From Cycas panzhihuaensis (taxonomy: Eukaryota > Cycadophyta), in NCBI GenBank assembly GCA_023213395.1, contig CM041465.1:112289741-112353740 (forward strand): a stretch of 64,000 nt of DNA. The letters run 5' to 3'. A program made the position numbers and the translations under genes. Every line of letters starts with the position of its first letter. Position 1 is the stretch's first letter. The notes beneath the pieces are model-generated. The model was given only the letters and a program-made list of their open reading frames with translations. It searched no databases and was not told the origin of the DNA. Below are positions 58,201 to 64,000 of the stretch, piece after piece.

Positions 58201-60443
58201 GGAACATGAGAAAGAAGACAAATCCTACATGCCCTTCCCTTTACCGTGTGAAAGATGGGAATTTAGAGATCTTCCCTGGTTCTGATTGTTTCTGGCTTGA
58301 GTATTACGATCATGCTCCCCATGCTTAGGGAATGGATCCTTATGGATTGATTGGTCAAGGTTGGGCCTTGAGGTCCGTTTAGGAGATGAGACATGTTAAG
58401 GAACATCCTTAGGATGTTAAACCCGACAACGTGCATTGTCATGGAAACATTCCCCATAAATGGAACACCACTTCTTCTCAAGCGAGGAGTCGGTCTTCCT
58501 TGCTTGAGAGGATTTGGTGTTAACACCCTTAGGGGGAACGGCTTGAGAAGCTTATTGGATTCATTTATTAGAAGTGGGTGATGAAGGAGCTTACAATTTA
58601 AGTTTCTTTATCGTACGTTCGAATGAACGTATAGTAGAAGTAAGTGGGTCTAGTGTCTTCTTGGTCGAATGAGAAGAAGACCTAGTGGACTGTTGTGGTT
58701 TGGTTTCTTTAGTTTGGGGTGGTACCTCACATCGTTGTGAGGGCTTAAGGGGCTTCTTAATTCTATCCTGGATCTCAATAGCTTCAAGCACTAAGCACTT
58801 TACGATGGCAGAATCATATGTGGTTGCCCCCATGTTAAGGACTTCCACATGGACCTCAGGGTGAAGTGCGTTAATGAAGAGGTCCCTTTTCAATTCCTCA
58901 GGCAAAGTAACCTTAGTGGAATGGAGGAGGTCATGGAATCGCCACACAAAGTCACGATTCATCTCATCATAGCCTTGTTTAAGAGAAATGAAGGATTTCA
59001 TTCTACTTTCAAACGAGCCACATCAAAATAGTTGATGAACTCGTCCACAAGTTGCTGGAACAAGAAAATGGAATGGGCAGGCAGGTGATAAAACCATTTA
59101 AGGTCATTGCCTTATAGGGATCATGGAAATAATTTCATTAGTATGTGATCATAGGCCCAGTAGTCTATGCACACCATAGAAAAACTACGAACATGCTCTG
59201 TTGGATCCTGTGATGAAGTTCCATCGAACTTAGGAACTTCAAGGGGATGAGGTGGTAAGTTGGTTCTTAGCACCTCAATAGATAATGGTGTCAGTATATA
59301 ATCCATAAAGGGATGTGCCCTCTCTTGGACCATAGGGTCGGTAAACGATGTGGAAGGTAATGGATAAGGAACAGATGGGGATGGAAGGCCCATCCCTCCT
59401 TAAGGAAATGCCCCATGCTGAGAAGAGGCTTGAGGATAAGTGCCTTGAAAGGAACTTGGGTTTCCTTGCAAAGGCACGGCATAAGGAGCTACGGAGGATA
59501 GTGGAAATGAGCGGTGAGGGACCAAGTTCTGTCTATATGGGCCGCCAGTGGGTGGCACAACCCCATATGGATGTAAAGGGTCCACCCCGTAAGCTAGAAT
59601 TTGGTTCCCTTTACCGTACCGCCAAGGCTGAGATGCATAGCCTGGGAGTATGTAAAGAGAAGGACCACTAGGTTGGATTTGAGTGCATGTGGGAGTGGAT
59701 CCCACATGACTAGTAATATGGGTGTTAGTAGGATCTCTACGCCTACTAGGAAATACATGTGCCACATCAGGAAGTGGCATGTTGGCTTGACTAAGGAAAG
59801 GTATGCTAACCCCAAGCTGGGATAAAGACGCACCACGAAAGGGTCCTAAAGAGTTGGGACCATGATGAGGAGTAGAATGTGCAATGAATGTCCCTAAGTT
59901 AGATGTAAAGATAGAGCAGGATGGATGTATAGGTACAAATGGGTTACTTGTTATGGGAAGTGTAGATGCAGATGAAGATGGCGGGATAGAAATAGATGAA
60001 GAAGGTATCCCGCCATGCAGGATGTCTTCAAACCATCTAGGACGTGACTGAAGGCGAGCAGCATGAAAGCACTCGTTAAGAGCTTCGACCACGTCGGTAG
60101 GAGGAGTATCCACCTGATCATAGGACGTAGACGGGACCTCGAATGAAGTGGATCCCTCAGGGAACTCCTCATAAGAATCACCACCCAAGTGATGAGTCTC
60201 AAGAGAAGATGGACCCTCTACTCCATGAATAGAGGGATAGGCATCAAGTGGACGATGTTGATCACCTGAATAGTAAATAGAATCATCACCCTCTTGGGTG
60301 GATCCTGGGAAAGATGTAGAGAACTCGTGAGCTTCCAAAGCAAAGGCATGATAAGCCCAATCAGAAGGGTATCCTTCCATTCTCGAATCAAAATCTAACG
60401 ATAAAAGAAGACGATATGTAGGGTCTTCTAGGAATGGAGGCAA
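58201..60443 (-). pseudogene. gag: G2 gag
   Basis: A Ser/Pro-rich N-terminal half (60443-59400, 347 codons without a stop) starts at no clear ATG; the first codon of the open stretch is TTG and the first in-frame ATG is near 60380. The capsid part follows (59393-58591): LEVPKFDGTSSQDPTEHVRS, then YDEMNRDFVWRFHDLL and ELKRDLFINALHPEV, the retrotransposon gag pattern. A zinc-knuckle-like WCSIYGECFHDNARC is near 58475-58430. Frame changes at about 59000 and 58530. Confidence 0.82.
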
Positions 60444-60637
60444 ACCATGTAGGCGACGTGAGAAACATCATATACAAAACTTGCTAATACGTTAGAAGAG
60501 GAAAAAGAACGCAAAGAATGTATTGGGGGTTGCCCAACGAAAGGAATGAGTGGAGAAAACCACTAAAAAGTAGTAGTACCAACAAAAAGGGATAGGAACT
60601 AACTCCATTACTAGCAGGTCCCCAGTATGGTCACTAG
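60444..60637 (-). other. G2 leader and presumed primer-binding site
   Basis: Only about 195 bp separate the 5' LTR from gag. Next to the LTR, on the minus strand, is GTGACCATACTGGGGACC. It shares only the GGGGA end with the primer sites usual in Tat-like elements, so the tRNA primer is not identified. Confidence 0.45.
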
Positions 60638-63414
60638 TGGATGCGCATCTACGGGATGGTCACTATGCCTGATAGGAGTGAGGATAGTCAACAACTGATG
60701 TTGGGGATGCAGATAAGAACCTATAAATAAAGGGAACACCATGCAGGGCGTTTGTGCGCCAGAGCGTGATTTCGGGACCTACAAATGGCACCCAACTACC
60801 TTAGAGTAGCTTTCAATCTTGAAAAGAAGAGCGCATGCAGGGGAGATCCTGGATAGGCTCGAGAGGAAGGTCCTCCTACCCTTGGATGGCTGGAAGGGAA
60901 GAGGAATCCTCGATGGGTTTTCCTATGACGGAGGAAAACAAATGACGAAGGGGTATAAGCGAAGGGCCTAAGATGAATGTGAGTAGGCTTCCTTAGATTA
61001 TTTAGTTTAGACAAATACAACTAAGAGAAGGAGTAAGCAATGGACTAAAAGGGGGATCTTTCCTTTCCTCTCTCTTTTATTCAATATGCAAAGGACCTGA
61101 GAAAATAAAAGGGAAGTTCAAACGTTTCATATGCAAGCAATCAAGCTAGATGGGATGCACCTATAGGCGTTTTAAGATGAATAGGAAAAGAGGGGAGGGA
61201 TATATTTTCCTACTATACCTTTTCCTATGAAAGAAAGTAAGTGTGCAACATTCTTATGCAAAAGATGCAAGCAGCTAATCGATTTCCTCTTTTACTCTTA
61301 TGTTATCTATTAGATTAAGGTAATAGATTTTGTACAAAAAATTAAAAGGATGAGAGGTGATAGGAAGAGGGATGGAACGTGCCCAGAAAATATGGCAGTC
61401 AATGAAAGACCTCATTCGTGTGTGACGTATGCCCTCTTGCTAATCAGTTGGTGCGTGACCAAGGTTGATGCGGAAGACAGGGGCTTCCTTACCTTCCTAT
61501 TATAAGAGATAAATAAAATGGAAAAGATAAGAGAAACAAACGAAGCAAAAGAGAAAAGGGGGGGTAAGGGCTTACCAGGAACCAAACATCTCTTCCCTTT
61601 GTAGATGTTGCTTCAGACCTACACACACAAGGGTTTCTCCCTTCCAAGAAGGGACTGCAAGAAGGATATATATATATATACAAATAAATGTAATATCAAT
61701 GCTTAAAATATTATATTTAAATTAGAGTAACTACTGCTGCAAGCAACTCAAATATCCTCAAGTAAACCAGACACATCAAGCAAGAAAAAGGAAAGGACAG
61801 CCTCAGTATGGAAAGACCCTCCACTAAAGTTCTCCACGCAGCCTTTAGGTACAACAAGATAGGGGTATATGGGAGTTTATGGACAGCCAACAAATAAGAG
61901 AGGGTATGGAGCAAGATGTTGGAGAAGTACCAAGGTAACAGAGTCATTATGGACAACTATCCGTCATACAATTCTCACCACAAACCCTAAGAGACACTGG
62001 GCAAAGTAAGGAGGCCCAAAGGAGGGGCATGCAGGCCTGGAACTAGCACAGCAAGGGCTGCATATACTGAGATCTAGCGCAAGCTAAGACACCACCTTCT
62101 CCTAGTTAACCTAAGAAAAGCATTGGAGTAGGATAAGAAAGACGAGAAGGGGATTGCCCTTGGGGAGTAGGTCTGAATAGGATGGATCCTGCCTTACTCC
62201 CTTCACCTAGCCATTATAAGCCTTCTCCCGCTACTTTCATAAGGAAAAACCAGCGGAGTAATGTTGAAAACTTGAGAGTACAAAGCTAAACCCAAAGAAG
62301 GCAACCTCAACTACAGCCAAATGGAAAGAGAGCAAGAAAATATGCTTGAAAGTGAGTCTAATATGCAAATAACACACACAAAACTCTAAAAACAAGACCA
62401 ATGGTACCTACTGGGCTGAGTCTAGGGTAGATTTGCCCATGCAAGCAGTGAGAAAGAGGAGTTCATGTAGGGTTTGCAGGAGGTTTCCCTAAGAGAGCCT
62501 GTAGAAGACACTTACTAAAGCGTATTTGGAGGAGAACCATGAAAAACTTGCTTGGAAGAGCCTGGAGGAGAGTCTCCCACCGTGGAAGAGTGTTGTTGCA
62601 GGCAAGTCCTGAGCTGGAGTAGTAAGAGATGCAGGGTTGCCGGTGCACCTATGGAAGTGAAGAGGAGAAGAGCAGAAACACAGTAGTAGAAAGTTGAATT
62701 GGAGAGCCAAGAGATCTAAAATAATGGTCTTTTTGGGTTTTATACCCATATCCACCCTAATCATGTTTTTAGGGTGTGAATAGGGCTGAGCTAGGCGGGT
62801 TTCCACGTGGCAATTCTGCGAAAAATACAAGAATTACCACGACAGATATAAAAAATAAGTTGCAACAGTCGCACCGCGGTAAACTTCATGGTACCACTAA
62901 GTTTACAGCGGTGTGAGACCAAGAAGCCAAAATGGCCATAGTCAAGGTTCTAGGAGCCCTAAAAAGTGATGTGGCAGGCCTAGGAGGGGCTAGCCCTCCT
63001 ATCCAGGTGGCTAGGGACAGTTTGAGAGGCATGTTAACAAGGCCAAATGAAGCATCAAAGGCTAGGATTCCCAGAAAGGTCATGATCTGAGCACAAGGTC
63101 AAGGTATGAGTGGATCATATAAGTCAAGTGAGGCTTGAGGCGATGTGGAGGTAGTGTGAAGGGTCATAGAGTGCCACGGGGATACCTACCTTACAAAAAG
63201 GTAGGTCCCGTGGGTCGTCATAGGCTCACAATACGACAAGCAGCATGATCAAGCAAATGGATGCAAAGTGATCATACAAATGAAGCAGTCAGTCATGTGA
63301 TGAGGCAATACTTCTGTCAACCTTTCCAAGAAATAGTAAAAATGAAAAGGGAGAAGTATACCTGTGCTTACCTGATTCAACTTGTCTGTATCCATTCTCG
63401 GTAGTTGGAAAATA
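60638..63414 (-). repeat. 5' LTR of G2
   Basis: 2777 bp. TATA-like GGGTATAAAA on the minus strand at 62738-62747. A palindrome centred on GGTACC (62890-62895) has perfect 8-base outer arms (62879-62906) and imperfect pairing beyond them. Confidence 0.93.
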
Positions 63415-63419
63415 CAAGG

Positions 63420-63701
63420 CACAAATGTCAACTATAGAATCTAGGATATTTTGAGTGAACGACCTCAATTCTCTTTATAATTTAGTATGCTTTTTAGTGC
63501 TAGTTTTTTAGGTCAGGGGCTATCACCCCCAAACCCCCTCTTTATGGGGTGGAGGGCAAGGGTTCCAGCGCCCCTCGTACCCCGTGGCCAAGGCGGGCTC
63601 CTGCCCCCCTTGGATCCCCCTGAGGAAGTTTTGTTGGAAAACCACAATGCCAACTTGTCAAAATTTTAGCCTCCAAAATATTGTTATCATATTATCTAAC
63701 A
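63420..63701 (-). repeat. 5' LTR of D, outer part
   Basis: 282 bp continuing the D LTR beyond G2; it ends CTAACA, with the G/C-rich block at about 63515-63625. The target duplication of D (TATAA) follows at 63702. Confidence 0.92.
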
Positions 63702-64000
63702 TATAATTATCTATAATAGCTGAATCTAAAAAGGCCATAGAAAAATATGCATAATCTCAGGATCAGTTAACTCATTTGAACTTAGGACTATTCCAAGCAC
63801 TTTATAAAATTCTATTAAAGTATGTAACATGCTACAATAATCAAATCTAAAAGGGCCCTTAAAACATGTGCAAAACGTTTGATTAGTTATCCTAATTAGA
63901 CTTGGGATCATTCCAAGAACTCATACCTCATCTTAAAAACCAAATATAAAGCTTCTATTGAACCATTATTAAATGATGTTCTTATAGTATTTATGTAACT
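63702..64000. other. Right flank of D
   Basis: 299 bases of AT-rich sequence with no recognised feature. The words AGGGCCCTT / AAGGCC and ATTCCAAG recur about 120 bases apart (around 63735-63795 and 63850-63920), hinting at a diverged tandem duplication. Confidence 0.45.

Larger units (their letters stand above)
46274..63414 (-). mobile_element. G2: complete 17.1 kb Ty3/gypsy retrotransposon nested in the D LTR
   Basis: LTRs of 2774 bp (46274-49047) and 2777 bp (60638-63414), with a perfect 5-bp duplication CAAGG on both sides (46269-46273, 63415-63419). Read along the minus strand: 5' LTR, gag, protease, RT, RNase H, integrase, antisense gene (plus strand), second RNase H, polypurine tract, 3' LTR. 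The order is the same as in G1. About 25 differences in the first 165 aligned LTR bases, mostly transitions, point to an old insertion. Confidence 0.95.
41188..63701 (-). mobile_element. D: Ty1/copia LTR retrotransposon, split by G2
   Basis: Same family as C, opposite orientation. 3' LTR 41188-41844; internal region 41845-45891; 5' LTR 45892-46273 continued at 63420-63701 (382 + 282 bp, matching the 657-bp 3' LTR). The flanks are CATAA and TATAA, a target duplication with one mismatch. Without G2 the element is about 5.37 kb, close to the 5.33 kb of C. Confidence 0.93.

Overview
The window is nuclear DNA of a seed plant with a large, retrotransposon-packed genome. A gymnosperm is my guess from the size, age and nesting of the elements, but nothing here proves it. 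About 86% of the 64 kb is LTR retrotransposon. One clear host gene is present, a two-exon pectin methylesterase on the minus strand (35759-37950). It sits in a roughly 7 kb stretch without recognised elements, between two nested transposon blocks.

Layout. G1 (1-11025, +) is a Ty3/gypsy element lacking its 5' end: pol, an antisense gene, an extra RNase H and a 2.77 kb 3' LTR. A (11135-18177, +) is a complete but decayed Ty1/copia element. B (20081-34271, +) is a second copia element. It has been interrupted twice: by the complete copia element C (21219-26547, +) in its leader, and by a solo LTR (32246-33296) in its pol. After the pectin methylesterase region comes copia element D (41188-63701, -), of the same family as C. 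Its 5' LTR is split by G2 (46274-63414, -), a complete 17.1 kb gypsy element of the same family as G1. Element ends were placed by matching LTR pairs, primer-binding sites, polypurine tracts and 5-bp target-site duplications. All coding regions in the elements are pseudogenes with internal stops.

The most notable content is the G1/G2 family. Both copies, in opposite orientations about 45 kb apart, share an unusual layout: LTR, gag, protease, RT, RNase H, integrase, then an antisense gene, then a second RNase H of the kind plant Tat-group elements acquired, then LTR. The antisense gene has its own TATA box. It encodes a protein resembling the plant mobile domain (PMD), followed by an acidic linker and a coiled-coil tail. 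In both copies a roughly 112-bp GT-AG intron must be removed to join its two coding parts in frame. The antisense promoter and the second RNase H lie head to head across about 540 bp. This looks like a conserved accessory module carried inside a retrotransposon.

Within each element the genes form the usual gag-pol replication set. Most premature stops in G1 pol sit at glutamine or tryptophan codons, as expected from decay of methylated cytosine in silenced copies.
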